From: Ectothiorhodospiraceae bacterium
GTDB lineage: Bacteria; Pseudomonadota; Gammaproteobacteria; HK1
NCBI GenBank assembly: GCA_024234875.1
Contig: JACKNM010000002.1
Span: forward strand, 310,001-374,000
DNA: 64,000 nucleotides
Reading direction: 5' to 3'
The notes under the pieces were generated by a model. That model did no database searches, had not been told where the DNA came from, and saw only the letters and a program-made list of their open reading frames with translations. Each line of letters opens with the position of its first letter. Within the stretch, counting starts at the first letter, position 1. Below, piece after piece: positions 1-8,847 of the stretch. Position numbers and translations under genes: made by a program.

Positions 1-940
1 TCGTCCATTCGACCGTCTCTCGCCTCGCGTACTCGGTGAACCACTGCGGGTCGGTGCGCTCGACCACCGTGCCGTCGGCGTGGATGCGCGCGCACGCCCG
101 ACGCGACGACAGGCAGAACATGTGCACGCTCATCGGCATTCCGCCGGTATGGCAGTAGCCGACCTCGATGTGGCAGTCGACCACCATCGACGAGCCCGCG
201 AAGCCCATCGCGCCCATGCCGACCTCGTTGCCGAGCGTCTTGAGCTCCTCCTCCAACGCCGCGATCCGCGGATCGGGATTACGATCACCGACCACCCGCA
301 GACACGCCGCCTGCTTGCCGAGCACCATGCAGGTGTCCTTCGAGCCCCCGAGCCCGATACCGACGATCGCCGGCTGGCAGGCCAGCCCGCGCTTGCCGAA
401 GGCGAGCAGCGCATCGAGGTAGAAGCGCTTGATGCCGTCGATACCGTCTCCCGGGAACAGCATCCGATAGTCGGTGCCGAACAGCCCACCCTTGTGCACC
501 GTGGTGAGCTCCACCCAGTCGCCCTCGGGATGGAAGCTGTACTCGATCTCCGGCGCGTTGATACCGACGTTGTTGTCGTGATCGGTGCGCCACAGCGGAT
601 GGACCCGGTTCGGCCGCAACGGCACGCCGTTGGTGGCCTCGGCGGTGGCACGCCGCAGCGCCGTCTCGAGCGCCACCGGGCCGCCCTCGACGCGCGCCTC
701 GTTGCCGTACTTCACGTACCAGCGGGGCACACCGGTATCGGCGCACATCGCCCGCCGGTCCTCCTTCGCCGCGTCGTAGTTCGAGAGCATGGTCTTGATC
801 ACGAAGCACGACAGCGGACCCTTCTCGGTGCTCGCCATGTCGCGCAGCGCGCCGAGATAGTCGTCCGGGATCTCGATCGCCGCCTTGCTCATCAATCGGC
901 CGGCGGTCGCGTGGATGGTCTCGATGGGAATCATCGGCAT
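1..940 (-). CDS. Class I fumarate hydratase / TtdA-type alpha domain (3' end outside window)
   Basis: This is an iron-sulfur hydro-lyase of the class I fumarase/tartrate dehydratase type; next to sdh genes it most likely hydrates fumarate to malate. The protein starts MPMIPIETIHATAG and about 313 residues are visible before the window edge. The three cysteines expected to bind the [4Fe-4S] cluster appear in the motifs MCADTG, GLACQPAIVGIGLGG and YCHTGGMP. The start ATG at 940 follows a GAGGA ribosome site and lies 24 nt after the sdhA stop, so it is probably co-transcribed with sdhA. Whether the beta domain is fused or encoded separately cannot be seen. The reaction is inferred from context, because fumarase and tartrate dehydratase share these motifs. 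Confidence 0.9.
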   Translation of the reverse strand, partial: MPMIPIETIHATAGRLMSKAAIEIPDDYLGALRDMASTEKGPLSCFVIKTMLSNYDAAKEDRRAMCADTGVPRWYVKYGNEARVEGGPVALETALRRATAEATNGVPLRPNRVHPLWRTDHDNNVGINAPEIEYSFHPEGDWVELTTVHKGGLFGTDYRMLFPGDGIDGIKRFYLDALLAFGKRGLACQPAIVGIGLGGSKDTCMVLGKQAACLRVVGDRNPDPRIAALEEELKTLGNEVGMGAMGFAGSSMVVDCHIEVGYCHTGGMPMSVHMFCLSSRRACARIHADGTVVERTDPQWFTEYARRETVEWT

Positions 941-964
941 GTCCTCGCCTGCCTGTGGCGCCGG

Positions 965-2695
965 TCAGGCGGCCTCCTCGTCGGTGTCGATCAGCGATTC
1001 GCCGGGACGCACGATGGTGAACTCGACCGGCTCGTCGGACATCTCGACCCGACCCTCTCGCGCACGGGCGACGGTGAAGGTCGAGGTCTCGAGATTGCGG
1101 GTCTCAGGGAAATCCTCGCGGAAATGGGCTCCGCGCGAGTCGTCGCGCTGCAGCGATGCATGCGCGATCACCTCGCTGACCTCGATCAGGCTGCGCAGGT
1201 TGAGCCAGTCGTGCCAGGTGAGGTTGAACGCGCGGTCGACGTCGGCCACACCGGTCTCGAGCAGCTCGGCGTGGAGCCCTTCCAGATTGCCGATACCGCG
1301 CCGCAACCCGTCGGCGGTGCGAATGACGCCGACATCGTCCCACATCACGTCCAACAAGGCGTCGCGCAGCGCGTTCACGTCACCGCGGCCGTGGCGGAAC
1401 GGGTGCAGGGCACGGTCGATCTCGGCCGTCAGCAGCGACTCGTCCGGCGCCCCGCCACCGTTGCCGGCGCCGACCCAGCGCGCCATCTCCTCGCCGGCGA
1501 CGCCGCCGTAGACGGTGGAGTTGGCGACGCCGTTGCCGCCGAGACGGTTCGCACCGTGCACGCCACCGGCATCCTCGCCGGCCACGTAGAGGCCGGGGAT
1601 GGTGGTGGTGGTGTCGGGCTCGCAGACCACGCCCCCCATCAGGTAGTGCGCCGTCGGCACCACCTCGACCAGCCCGCCGGCGAGGTCGAAACCGCAGTCG
1701 GCGCAGCGCTCGACCATGCCCTTGAACTGGCGGCGGACGTTGTCGGGGCCGAGATGGCCCATGCTGATGTGGACACCGCCGTTCGGCGTGGTGTTGCCCT
1801 TGCGCATCTGGTCGTAGATGGCGCGGCTCACGATGTCACGGGTGGCGCGCTCGGCGCGCTCGGCGTACGCCTCCATGAACCGATGGCCGTGTCCGTTCAG
1901 CAGGTGACCGCCGGCGCCGCGCAGACCCTCCTCGAGCACCGTGCCGGTCATGCGGGTGTCCGGCCCGGCGAGCAACCCGGTCGGATGGAACTGCACCATC
2001 TCCATGTCGCGCAGCGCGAGCCCGGCGCGTAGCGCCATCGCGAGGCCATCCATCGACTTGTCGCCGGACGGCGTGTGGTAGCGGTACATCGTCGGGCCAC
2101 CGCCGGTGGCGAGCAGCACCGCCCTCGCGGCCACGTAGCGGAAGCGTCCGGTACGGACGTCGATCATCAGCACGCCGGCGATCCCGCCGCCGTCGGCCCG
2201 TGGCACCAGGCCGACCGCGCGGTGCTCCTCCAGCCGACGGATCGGGCGCGCCCAAACCTGCTCCATCAGGCGATTGATGATCTCGATGCCGGTGAGGTCG
2301 CCCTTGTGGACGGTGCGGTCGAACGTCTGCCCCGCGAACGCCTTGCCGTGGAGGGTGCCGTCGGGATTGCGGTCGAAGAAGCAGCCGATCTCGTTCTCGA
2401 GCTCGTGCACGCGCTCGATCGCGGTCTCAACCAGCTTCCAGGCGAGCCCCTGGTGGGGCAGCCACTTGCCGCCCTCGATGGTGTCCATGAAGTGGCGCTC
2501 GACGGAGTCCTTGGGGTCGAGCGCGACGTTGTAGCCGCCCTGCACCATGCGCGTGCAGCCGGACTTGCCGAGCAGGCCCTTGCTGGCGACGGTGATCGCG
2601 AGCCGGGGGTTGGTCTGATGCGCGTGCAGCGCGGCGAACAGGCCGGCGCCGCCGCTGCCGAGGATCAGGATATCGGTGGCGTCGCGCTCGAGCAT
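965..2695 (-). CDS. sdhA: Succinate dehydrogenase/fumarate reductase flavoprotein subunit
   Basis: The 576-residue FAD subunit oxidises succinate or reduces fumarate at the cytoplasmic face of the membrane complex. The dinucleotide-binding motif GSGGAG is at residues 13-18. Active-site signatures are visible: MVQFHPTG, TRDIVSRA with the catalytic arginine, PTAHYLMGG, and HGANRLGGNG near the end of the FAD domain. Start ATG at 2695 has a GAGGAG site just upstream. The gene is the fourth of a B-anchor-anchor-A operon. Odd point: the residue that aligns by eye with the covalent FAD histidine of SdhA/FrdA (SHTxxxQGG) is Cys47 here (GCTRMVQGG), so FAD may be non-covalent. Aspartate oxidase also lacks that His, but the operon excludes it. 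Confidence 0.95.
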   Translation of the reverse strand: MLERDATDILILGSGGAGLFAALHAHQTNPRLAITVASKGLLGKSGCTRMVQGGYNVALDPKDSVERHFMDTIEGGKWLPHQGLAWKLVETAIERVHELENEIGCFFDRNPDGTLHGKAFAGQTFDRTVHKGDLTGIEIINRLMEQVWARPIRRLEEHRAVGLVPRADGGGIAGVLMIDVRTGRFRYVAARAVLLATGGGPTMYRYHTPSGDKSMDGLAMALRAGLALRDMEMVQFHPTGLLAGPDTRMTGTVLEEGLRGAGGHLLNGHGHRFMEAYAERAERATRDIVSRAIYDQMRKGNTTPNGGVHISMGHLGPDNVRRQFKGMVERCADCGFDLAGGLVEVVPTAHYLMGGVVCEPDTTTTIPGLYVAGEDAGGVHGANRLGGNGVANSTVYGGVAGEEMARWVGAGNGGGAPDESLLTAEIDRALHPFRHGRGDVNALRDALLDVMWDDVGVIRTADGLRRGIGNLEGLHAELLETGVADVDRAFNLTWHDWLNLRSLIEVSEVIAHASLQRDDSRGAHFREDFPETRNLETSTFTVARAREGRVEMSDEPVEFTIVRPGESLIDTDEEAA

Positions 2696-2797
2696 TGCTC
2701 CTCACCACGTGCAGCGAGCCGCCTGCGAGCGACTCCGAAAGATCGGCAACGCGCCGCCGCTCGCGCTCGGGCGATCTCGGCCGCGCAGACCAAGACC

Positions 2798-3145
2798 CTA
2801 CATCGCCCGCACCACGAACCCGACCGCGACCAGGACGGAGACCCCGGCGGCAACGGTGGCGAAGGTCTTCTGGCGCTCGCTCCAGGCCAGATTCTCCAGC
2901 ACCAGCACGCGCAGCCCGCCGAGCATGTGCACTGCCAGCAGGAACACGAGCCCGGTCTCTGCGATCTTCACGATCGGCATCTCGGTCCAGCGCAGGAACC
3001 CGTCCAGCGCCGCCTCGCCCTCGATGGCGAGGCCGAGCACCAGGAGATGCAGCGGCAGGAACGCGGCCAACGCGACCCCGGAGAGTCGGTGCACGAGGGC
3101 CGCGAGCCACAGCGCCCCGCGCCGCGGACGGACCCCGGCGCTCAC
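2798..3145 (-). CDS. Succinate dehydrogenase cytochrome b-type membrane anchor (HRxSG type)
   Basis: A 115-residue integral membrane protein with three predicted helices. It carries the Sdh_cyt signature VHRLSGVALAAFLPLHL near the N terminus and a second conserved pattern VHMLGGLRVLVLE. These histidines are the usual candidates for haem b ligands or quinone-site residues. It starts with GTG at 3145, and GTGA overlaps the stop of the preceding anchor, so the two are translationally coupled. Its partners are the neighbouring SdhB, SdhA and the 108-residue anchor. Which of the two small proteins corresponds to SdhC and which to SdhD is not certain. A 102-nt gap without an obvious gene separates it from sdhA. 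Confidence 0.88.
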   Translation of the reverse strand: MSAGVRPRRGALWLAALVHRLSGVALAAFLPLHLLVLGLAIEGEAALDGFLRWTEMPIVKIAETGLVFLLAVHMLGGLRVLVLENLAWSERQKTFATVAAGVSVLVAVGFVVRAM

Positions 3146-3468
3146 AGGATGCCCACCAGGGCACGCGACCCGAGCAGCAGCAACAACAGGCCGAAGCCGA
3201 GGGCGACACGGTCGAGCGCCGTGCGCGAGAGTCTCGTCCAGTCACCGAGCACCGAGCGCACGCCGATGGCGGCATGCACTGCCGCCGCCACCACGAACAG
3301 TCCGTAGTACAGGCCCCAGAACGTGCTTCCCCGCGTGCGCGCGAGAATCTCTCCCGCGCTCAGCCCGTCACCGACCGCGTACAGGATGAGTGCCACGTGC
3401 CCGAGCACCAGCGGTAGCAGAATGGCAGCGGTGCCGCGCTGCGCGACGTAGAGCGCAGTCGGGCTCAT
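3142..3468 (-). CDS. Succinate dehydrogenase second membrane anchor subunit
   Basis: A 108-residue hydrophobic protein starting MSPTALYVAQRG, with about three transmembrane segments. Histidines lie in the first (LVLGHVALILY) and second (VVAAAVHAAIGV) helices. It sits between sdhB and the HRxSG anchor. Its ATG overlaps the sdhB stop (ATGA at 3465-3468) and its own stop overlaps the next start, so all four sdh genes appear tightly coupled. A longer reading with an upstream start would run backwards through sdhB in another frame, so I chose the ATG at 3468. Family membership rests on size, topology and position more than on a strong signature. Confidence 0.85.
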   Translation of the reverse strand: MSPTALYVAQRGTAAILLPLVLGHVALILYAVGDGLSAGEILARTRGSTFWGLYYGLFVVAAAVHAAIGVRSVLGDWTRLSRTALDRVALGFGLLLLLLGSRALVGIL

Positions 3469-4208
3469 CGGCCGGTCAGGCGGCGCCAGGCGGCGCCGAC
3501 GCTCGCACGCTTGAGCCCCGCGATCGACGCGGTCGGGCTCAGCTGCTTCGGACAGTGGTCGACGCAAGACTGGTGGCTGTGACAGTTGTGGCAGCCGGCA
3601 TCGCCCGATACCGCGGCGATTCGCGCGTCGTGCTCGGCATCGCGAGTGTCGTTGACCAGCGTCCAGGCGCGATTGAGCGCGGCCGGGCCGAGATAGTCCC
3701 GGCGCAGGCTCACCACCTCGCAGGCGGAGTAGCACACGCCGCAGTTGATGCACTCGATCCCGGCATCCACGGCCTTGCGCTTCGGGGTCTCGGGCGAGAT
3801 GCGCTCGAACGGCTCACGGCGGCTGCGCGTCGGCGAGAAGCGGCCCTTGGCGCGCTGCCACTTCTCGAAGAACTCGGTCATGTCGCAGGCGAGGTCCTTG
3901 ATCACCGGCAGGTTGCGCAGCGGACCGATGGTGATCACGCCGTCCTCGGCGACCTTGGAGACGTGGGTGCGACAGGTCCAGCGCGGCGCGCCGTTGACCG
4001 TCATCGCGCACGAGCCACACATGCCGACACGGCACGCGAAGCGGTAGGACAGAGTGGAGTCGAGGTGGCGCTGGACGAAGGTCACCACGTCGAGCACGGT
4101 CTGACTCTCGCGGAACGGCACCCGGTAGTGCGCGTACGCGCCGTCCTCGCCGCCACGCCAGATGCGCACGTCGAGCTCGGTCGGCGTCGCGTCGTTGGAA
4201 GTCGGCAT
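3465..4208 (-). CDS. sdhB: Succinate dehydrogenase/fumarate reductase iron-sulfur subunit
   Basis: The 247-residue electron-transfer subunit links the flavoprotein to the membrane quinone site. The N-terminal plant-ferredoxin-like domain carries the [2Fe-2S] ligands Cys59, Cys64, Cys67 and Cys79 (CRVGMCGSC and a later WTC). The C-terminal domain has two clustered cysteine motifs, CINCGVCYSAC and CHNCHSHQSCVDHCP, for the [4Fe-4S] and [3Fe-4S] centres. The spacing CxxCx5CxxxCP in the second motif is slightly unlike the Escherichia coli protein. It is the first gene of the minus-strand sdh operon; its promoter should lie in 4209-4330, where I see only weak candidate elements. Confidence 0.95.
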   Translation of the reverse strand: MPTSNDATPTELDVRIWRGGEDGAYAHYRVPFRESQTVLDVVTFVQRHLDSTLSYRFACRVGMCGSCAMTVNGAPRWTCRTHVSKVAEDGVITIGPLRNLPVIKDLACDMTEFFEKWQRAKGRFSPTRSRREPFERISPETPKRKAVDAGIECINCGVCYSACEVVSLRRDYLGPAALNRAWTLVNDTRDAEHDARIAAVSGDAGCHNCHSHQSCVDHCPKQLSPTASIAGLKRASVGAAWRRLTGR

Positions 4209-4330
4209 CGTCGCCCGTTTCGGTCGCTGCGGAAGGTCGGCGATGCTATCACCGGCCTCGGGCGAGAAAAAGTCCGCGGGCGGCTCCGAGCCCGGCCCTC
4301 GGCGCCTGCCGCCATCGTGCCGGCTCCGGA

Positions 4331-4361
4331 AAAGAAGAGAGCGGCCCGAGGGCCGCTCTCT
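4331..4361 (-). terminator. Intrinsic terminator after dctP
   Basis: A perfect 11-bp stem (4336-4346 pairing with 4351-4361) encloses a 4-nt loop. Read on the minus strand it is followed by TCTTTTC. It lies 37 nt past the dctP stop codon and separates that gene from the sdh operon, which must therefore have its own promoter. Confidence 0.8.
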
Positions 4362-4398
4362 GGTCGCCGGGTCGAGCCCGGCGCGACGCTGTCGCGGC

Positions 4399-5463
4399 CT
4401 ACTTCAGGTAGGTCGCCTTCAGCGACTGGGCCTCACCCCAGATGCGGTAGTTCTCGCGGAACGCGAAGTAGCTGTCGGCGAACTTCTTGAAGATCTCGTC
4501 CTTCGCCGACTCCTCGGCCACGACCTCGCGCCAGGCCTTCTCGAACACCGCAAGCTGCTCGTCGGTCCAGCGGCGGTTGGTCACGCCGTACTTGGACTTC
4601 ATCTCCTGCATCGCGTTCGGGTTCAAGTACTCGGACTGGGCGGTGTTGTACGCCACCTCCTTCTTGAGACCCACGTCGACCATGCGCTGGTAGTGCTTCG
4701 GCAGCTTCTCCCAGGCCTCCTTGTTCACGAGGAACTCACCCACCGACACCTGCTGGTGCCAGCCCGGGTAGTAGTTGTTCTTCGCGATCTGGTAGAAGCC
4801 GAGCTGGATGTCCATCACCGGCATCGAGAACTCGGTGGCGTCGATGACGCCGCGCTCGAGCGCCGGGTAGATGTCCGGAGCGGCCAGCAGCTGGGTCGAC
4901 ACGCCGAGCTTCTGCATCACCTTCGCGCCGAGGCCGAAGAAGCGCATCTTCATGCCCTTCAGCTCGTCGAGCGAGTTCACCGGGTTGCGGAACCAGCCCG
5001 ACGTCTCGGCGCCGTGGCTCAGGTTGACCATGCCGATCAGATTGTGCTTGGCGTACAGCTCGTTGCGCAGATCGTTGCCGCCGCCGAAGTACAGCCAGGC
5101 GAGGTACTCACCGACCTGCGGCCCGAACGGCACCGCGGTCATGAACGAGAGCGCCGGGTACTTGCCGGTGTGGTAGCCGGCGGTGGTCCAGCACGACTCG
5201 ACCGAGCCCTTGGAGGCCGCATCGAAGCACTCGAGCGCCGGCACCAGCGCGCCCGGCTCGAAGAACTTGATCTGGAACTTGCCCTCGGACATCACCTCGA
5301 TGTCCTCCTCGAAGCGCTTCGCCGACTGGCCCTGCAGCGGCGACTGCGAGCCGAACGCGCTCTGCATCTTCCAGCGCACGCGCTGCGCGTCGGCGTCACC
5401 CGACCAGGTGCCGGCGGCGAGCAGGACCGCGCCGGCGGCCAGGACAGTGGTCGTCTTCTTCAT
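4399..5463 (-). CDS. dctP: TRAP transporter solute-binding protein, DctP family (orphan)
   Basis: A 354-residue periplasmic receptor for a tripartite ATP-independent transporter, typically specific for carboxylates or related organic acids. The signal peptide is MKKTTTVLAAGAVLLAAGTWSG up to about DADA, and the mature chain begins QRVRWKMQSAFG. Family features are visible: the LKGMKMRFFGLGAKVM segment with the substrate-binding arginine region, and FSMPVMDIQLGFYQIA. The ATG at 5463 is chosen because GGAGGA sits 7 nt upstream; a TTG further upstream would consume that site. No DctQ or DctM membrane subunits are adjacent, so the permease partners must be elsewhere. The ligand is not known. Confidence 0.92.
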   Translation of the reverse strand: MKKTTTVLAAGAVLLAAGTWSGDADAQRVRWKMQSAFGSQSPLQGQSAKRFEEDIEVMSEGKFQIKFFEPGALVPALECFDAASKGSVESCWTTAGYHTGKYPALSFMTAVPFGPQVGEYLAWLYFGGGNDLRNELYAKHNLIGMVNLSHGAETSGWFRNPVNSLDELKGMKMRFFGLGAKVMQKLGVSTQLLAAPDIYPALERGVIDATEFSMPVMDIQLGFYQIAKNNYYPGWHQQVSVGEFLVNKEAWEKLPKHYQRMVDVGLKKEVAYNTAQSEYLNPNAMQEMKSKYGVTNRRWTDEQLAVFEKAWREVVAEESAKDEIFKKFADSYFAFRENYRIWGEAQSLKATYLK

Positions 5464-5589
5464 CGATGTTTCCTCCAACTCCCCAAAATGGGCTCAAGCT
5501 CTGCCACCCCCGCGGGGCGGCCGTCACTGGGTTCGCGTCCAGCTCAGGCGAGACTGCTCGCGGGCATCGCTCAGCTCACCAGGGGGCCG

Positions 5590-5619
5590 AGCCTAGTGGA
5601 AACGGGGGTGACTCAACAA
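5590..5619 (-). promoter_or_regulatory. Possible sigma70-type promoter of dctP
   Basis: On the minus strand TTGTTG (5614-5619) and TAGGCT (5590-5595) are 18 nt apart, about 130 nt upstream of the dctP start. The match is partial and the assignment is tentative. Confidence 0.3.
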
Positions 5620-5710
5620 GCGATCGTGATGTTGCGGCGCAGCGAAATCGCCGGCGCCAGGGCTCGCGTCGACACGACCAGGTCGGCGCGCCGGCGGTCG
5701 CCCCGCGGCC

Positions 5711-6631
5711 TCAACCGGTCCGCTCGCGCGGGCGTGACGGCGGCTCGCGCGACTGCATCAGCCCGCGCACCGCCCGCCGGTAGTCGTCGATGCGCCCGAG
5801 AAGATGGGCCCTCTGCGCGTCGTCGAGGGTGCCGTCGAGCGATGCGACCAGTGACTTCCAGCCCACGATGGCAGACTCCCGCCGCGCCGCGAAGTCACTT
5901 CCGTCCTCGCCGACGTCGACCCACCAACGGACCAGGATCGCCTCCAGCGTCTGCGCGCTCGCCCCCTCGCGCAGCGCCGCCAGCAGGCGGCGACCCATCG
6001 CCTCGCGATAGGCCAGCCAGTCCGCGGCGCGGTCGGGGATGCGCGCGAGCGCGGCGTCGACCAGCGCGAGCTGGGCATCGTCCAGATCCCCCACCCAGTC
6101 CTCCAGCCGACCGACCCAACGATCACGGCGCGCCTCGGCGCGCTCGGAGCTGGCGCCGAGATGCTCCTCGCGGTACTCGCCGTTCGACCGCGCGAGCTCC
6201 GATGCCAGCACGTCGACCTGGTCGGGGCCGAGGGTGGCGAGCACCGGGACGACGTCGCCGATGACCGCCCGCGCGGTCCGCTCGTAGAGCGCGCGGCCGG
6301 CGTCGTGAGCGTTGTCGATCTCGGCCGCGGTCAGCCCGTCGGCGGCGTCACCGCGCAGCCGGTCGAGCGCGGCGAGGACCGCCGGCAGCTCCTCGCGGCG
6401 ATGTCGATCGAGGCGCATCGCGAGTGCGGCGGCGAGGCGCTCGCGCTGAGGCGGGTCGAGATCGACGAGGCGGTCCACCCGACGCAGCACCAGCCAGTCG
6501 GCGTTGTCGTAGGCGAGCCCGACGGCCGAGCAGCCGGCGATGGCGCCGAGGACGATGCCGAGCAACGCGGCGCGCAGCACCCGCGCGCGACGAGCGACGA
6601 TCGCGGGGGGCACGCACGGGCGATGTCGCAT
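5711..6631 (-). CDS. DUF6279 family lipoprotein
   Basis: A 306-residue protein with an N-terminal hydrophobic segment and lipobox (VLGAIAGC), so it is probably anchored by a lipidated Cys to the inner or outer membrane. Straight after the lipobox comes the family-typical stretch LAYDNADWLVLRRVDRLVDL, then a charged, mostly alpha-helical chain. I recognise this as DUF6279, whose function is unknown. The ATG at 6631 follows the amidase stop by 11 nt, so it closes the operon that begins upstream with a short-chain dehydrogenase. The C terminus is Arg/Pro-rich. Confidence 0.82.
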   Translation of the reverse strand: MRHRPCVPPAIVARRARVLRAALLGIVLGAIAGCSAVGLAYDNADWLVLRRVDRLVDLDPPQRERLAAALAMRLDRHRREELPAVLAALDRLRGDAADGLTAAEIDNAHDAGRALYERTARAVIGDVVPVLATLGPDQVDVLASELARSNGEYREEHLGASSERAEARRDRWVGRLEDWVGDLDDAQLALVDAALARIPDRAADWLAYREAMGRRLLAALREGASAQTLEAILVRWWVDVGEDGSDFAARRESAIVGWKSLVASLDGTLDDAQRAHLLGRIDDYRRAVRGLMQSREPPSRPRERTG

Positions 6632-6642
6632 CGGACCGGCCC

Positions 6643-8055
6643 CTACTCGCGGGCCCAGAGCTGGTGGGTGAGGATCCCGACGCGCGCCTCGATCGCCTCC
6701 ATCGCGCCGAGGATGACGTCCTCGCGATAGCGGCGCCCGATGATCTGCACGCCTGCCGGCAGGCCCTCCACCATCCCGATCGGCACCACGCCCGCCGGCA
6801 GCGAGAGGTAGTTCACACCGACGCTCCAGATCGCCCCCATGAACAGATCCTGGACCTGCTCGAAACCGCGCGCGTCGTAGTCCCAGGGATAGGTGGGGCG
6901 CATCAGAAACGGCGAGAGGACCAGCGGATGCTGGTCCAGGAACGTGTTCCAGGCGCGCAGGTACGCGGTGCGCCGCGCGAGGCCGGCGCGGTAGCCATCG
7001 GCGTCGACGACGCGGCCGATGCGGCAGTAATGCTCGAAGATCTGCTGGATGGTCTCGCTGCCGTGCTCGCGCGCGAGCGGCCCGAGCGTTTCGCGGATCT
7101 CGTGCACCGCGACGTCGAACCAGCCCTGCGCCGGATCCATGATCGACGGCGTCTCGACCTCGTCGACCGCGTAGCCGGCATCGGCGAGATGGGCTGACGC
7201 CCGATCGACCGCGGCCGCGATCTCGGGATGGATCGGATAGCCGTGCGATTGCTTCGTCACCGCGACCCGAATCGGACCGGGGAGGGTCGGCCCGTCGAAC
7301 GGTGCCGGCACCCACCACGGGTCGCGGGCGTCGCCGCCGGCCATCACCCGCGTGGCGAGCCTGACGTCACGCACCTCACGGCAGATCGCCCCCTGCACCG
7401 ACATGAGCTGCGCCAGCATGCCGCGCTCCGCCCCGGCCGACGGATTGAACGCCGGCACACGGCCGAGCGTCGGCTTCACCGTCGCCAGCCCGCAGGTGAA
7501 CGAGGGAAATCGCAGCGAGCCACCGATGTCGTTGCCGTGATGGATCGGGCCGAAACCGGCCGCCGCCGCCGAGCTCGCGCCGCCGGACGAGCCGCCCGGT
7601 GACGCATCCGCGTCCCAGGGGTTCAGAGTCCGGCCGTGCAGCGGATTGTCGGTGGTCGCCCGCATCGACAGCTCGGGCGTGTTGGTGCGCCCGATGATGA
7701 TCGCGCCGGCGTTTCGCAGGTTGCGCACCACCGGCGAGTCGTCCGGCGCGATCACCGATTCCAGCGCCGGCAGCCCGTTCGGCGTCGGTTGGCCCGCGAC
7801 GTCGACGTTCTCCTTCACCGTCACCGGCACACCGTGCAGCGGACCGGCGATTCGACCGGCGGCGAGCGCGGCGTCGGCCTCGCGCGCGGCGGCGCGGGCG
7901 GCGTCGGAGTGGTCGTAGACGATCGCGTTCAGCTCGGGATTACGGCTCGCGACCCGCTCGAGCACCGAGTCCATCACCTCGGCGCTCGAGAAGTCGCGAC
8001 GCTGGATTCCGACCGCGAGCTCGCAGGCGCTCAGCCGCCACAGTGCGTCGCTCAT
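6643..8055 (-). CDS. Amidase signature family enzyme
   Basis: A 470-residue amide hydrolase with the Ser-cisSer-Lys catalytic triad fold. The catalytic Lys is in VPVTVKENVD, the glycine/serine-rich signature is ASPGGSSGGASSAAAAG, and the nucleophile region is GNDIGGSLRFP. The long C-terminal half and the absence of gatB/gatC nearby argue for a catabolic amidase rather than GatA. The start is the ATG at 8055, two nt after the short-chain dehydrogenase stop. The TAG stop is embedded in a GTAGGGGCCGG string resembling the repeat near 54.6 kb. The substrate is unknown. Confidence 0.92.
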   Translation of the reverse strand: MSDALWRLSACELAVGIQRRDFSSAEVMDSVLERVASRNPELNAIVYDHSDAARAAAREADAALAAGRIAGPLHGVPVTVKENVDVAGQPTPNGLPALESVIAPDDSPVVRNLRNAGAIIIGRTNTPELSMRATTDNPLHGRTLNPWDADASPGGSSGGASSAAAAGFGPIHHGNDIGGSLRFPSFTCGLATVKPTLGRVPAFNPSAGAERGMLAQLMSVQGAICREVRDVRLATRVMAGGDARDPWWVPAPFDGPTLPGPIRVAVTKQSHGYPIHPEIAAAVDRASAHLADAGYAVDEVETPSIMDPAQGWFDVAVHEIRETLGPLAREHGSETIQQIFEHYCRIGRVVDADGYRAGLARRTAYLRAWNTFLDQHPLVLSPFLMRPTYPWDYDARGFEQVQDLFMGAIWSVGVNYLSLPAGVVPIGMVEGLPAGVQIIGRRYREDVILGAMEAIEARVGILTHQLWARE

Positions 8056-8057
8056 GC

Positions 8058-8813
8058 TCAGCCCTCCATCAGACCGGCGATGGTGAAGCCGCCGTCGGCG
8101 GCGTAGACGTGGCCGGTGGTGAAGCTGCACTCGTCACTGGCGAGAAAGGCGGCGACGGCGGCGATCTCCTCGACCTTGCCGTAGCGCTTGAGCGGCATCC
8201 GCGCGGCCGCACTCGGCATCAGCTCGCCCTGGACCTCGGGGCGGGTGAGGGTCGGTCCCGGGGCCACCGCGTTGACCAGGATCCCGTGCTCCGCGAGCTC
8301 GATGGCCATGGTCTGGGTGAGATTGACGAGCCCGGCCTTGCTCGCGCCGTAGGCGGCGCGCCCTCTTCCACCGAAGATCCCGGAGTTCGACGCGACGTTG
8401 ACGATGCGCCCGCCACGTCCCTGCTCGACCATCCGCCGCGCCGCCGTCTGCCCGCAGAGGAACGCACCGTAGAGGTTGGTGCCGATCACCTTCCTCCACA
8501 GCGCGTCGGACATCTCCAGGAACGGCGCGCGATCCATCACCCCGGCGTTCGCGACCAGGATGTCGAGACCACCCCCGAGCGCGGCGGCCGCCGCCACCGC
8601 GGTCTCCACCGCCGCCCGATCGCGGACGTCGAGCGCCTGCCCCGCGGCCTCGGCGCCGCCGGCGCGGATGGCGTCCACCGTGGCCTCTATCCGACCGCCG
8701 TCGAGGTCACAGACCAGCACCCGCGCGCCCTCGCTGGCCAGGCGCTCGGCAATCGCCCGCCCGATGCCGTGACCCGCTCCGGTCACCATCGCCGTCTTGC
8801 CCTCGAATCGCAT
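8058..8813 (-). CDS. Short-chain dehydrogenase/reductase (SDR)
   Basis: A 251-residue classical SDR that should oxidise or reduce an alcohol/ketone pair with NAD(P). The cofactor motif TGAGHGIG is at residues 11-18, NAG follows the fourth strand, and the catalytic Ser (NVASNSG) and Tyr-x-x-x-Lys (YGASK) are present. The acidic residue after strand 2 (VCDLDG) suggests preference for NAD. The start ATG at 8813 is preceded by GGGGGAGG. The gene is sandwiched between the DehI-like protein and the amidase in the same direction. Substrate cannot be told from sequence. Confidence 0.93.
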   Translation of the reverse strand: MRFEGKTAMVTGAGHGIGRAIAERLASEGARVLVCDLDGGRIEATVDAIRAGGAEAAGQALDVRDRAAVETAVAAAAALGGGLDILVANAGVMDRAPFLEMSDALWRKVIGTNLYGAFLCGQTAARRMVEQGRGGRIVNVASNSGIFGGRGRAAYGASKAGLVNLTQTMAIELAEHGILVNAVAPGPTLTRPEVQGELMPSAAARMPLKRYGKVEEIAAVAAFLASDECSFTTGHVYAADGGFTIAGLMEG

Positions 8814-8847
8814 CGTCGTCGTCCTCCCCCGGTCGCGCCGCCCGTGC

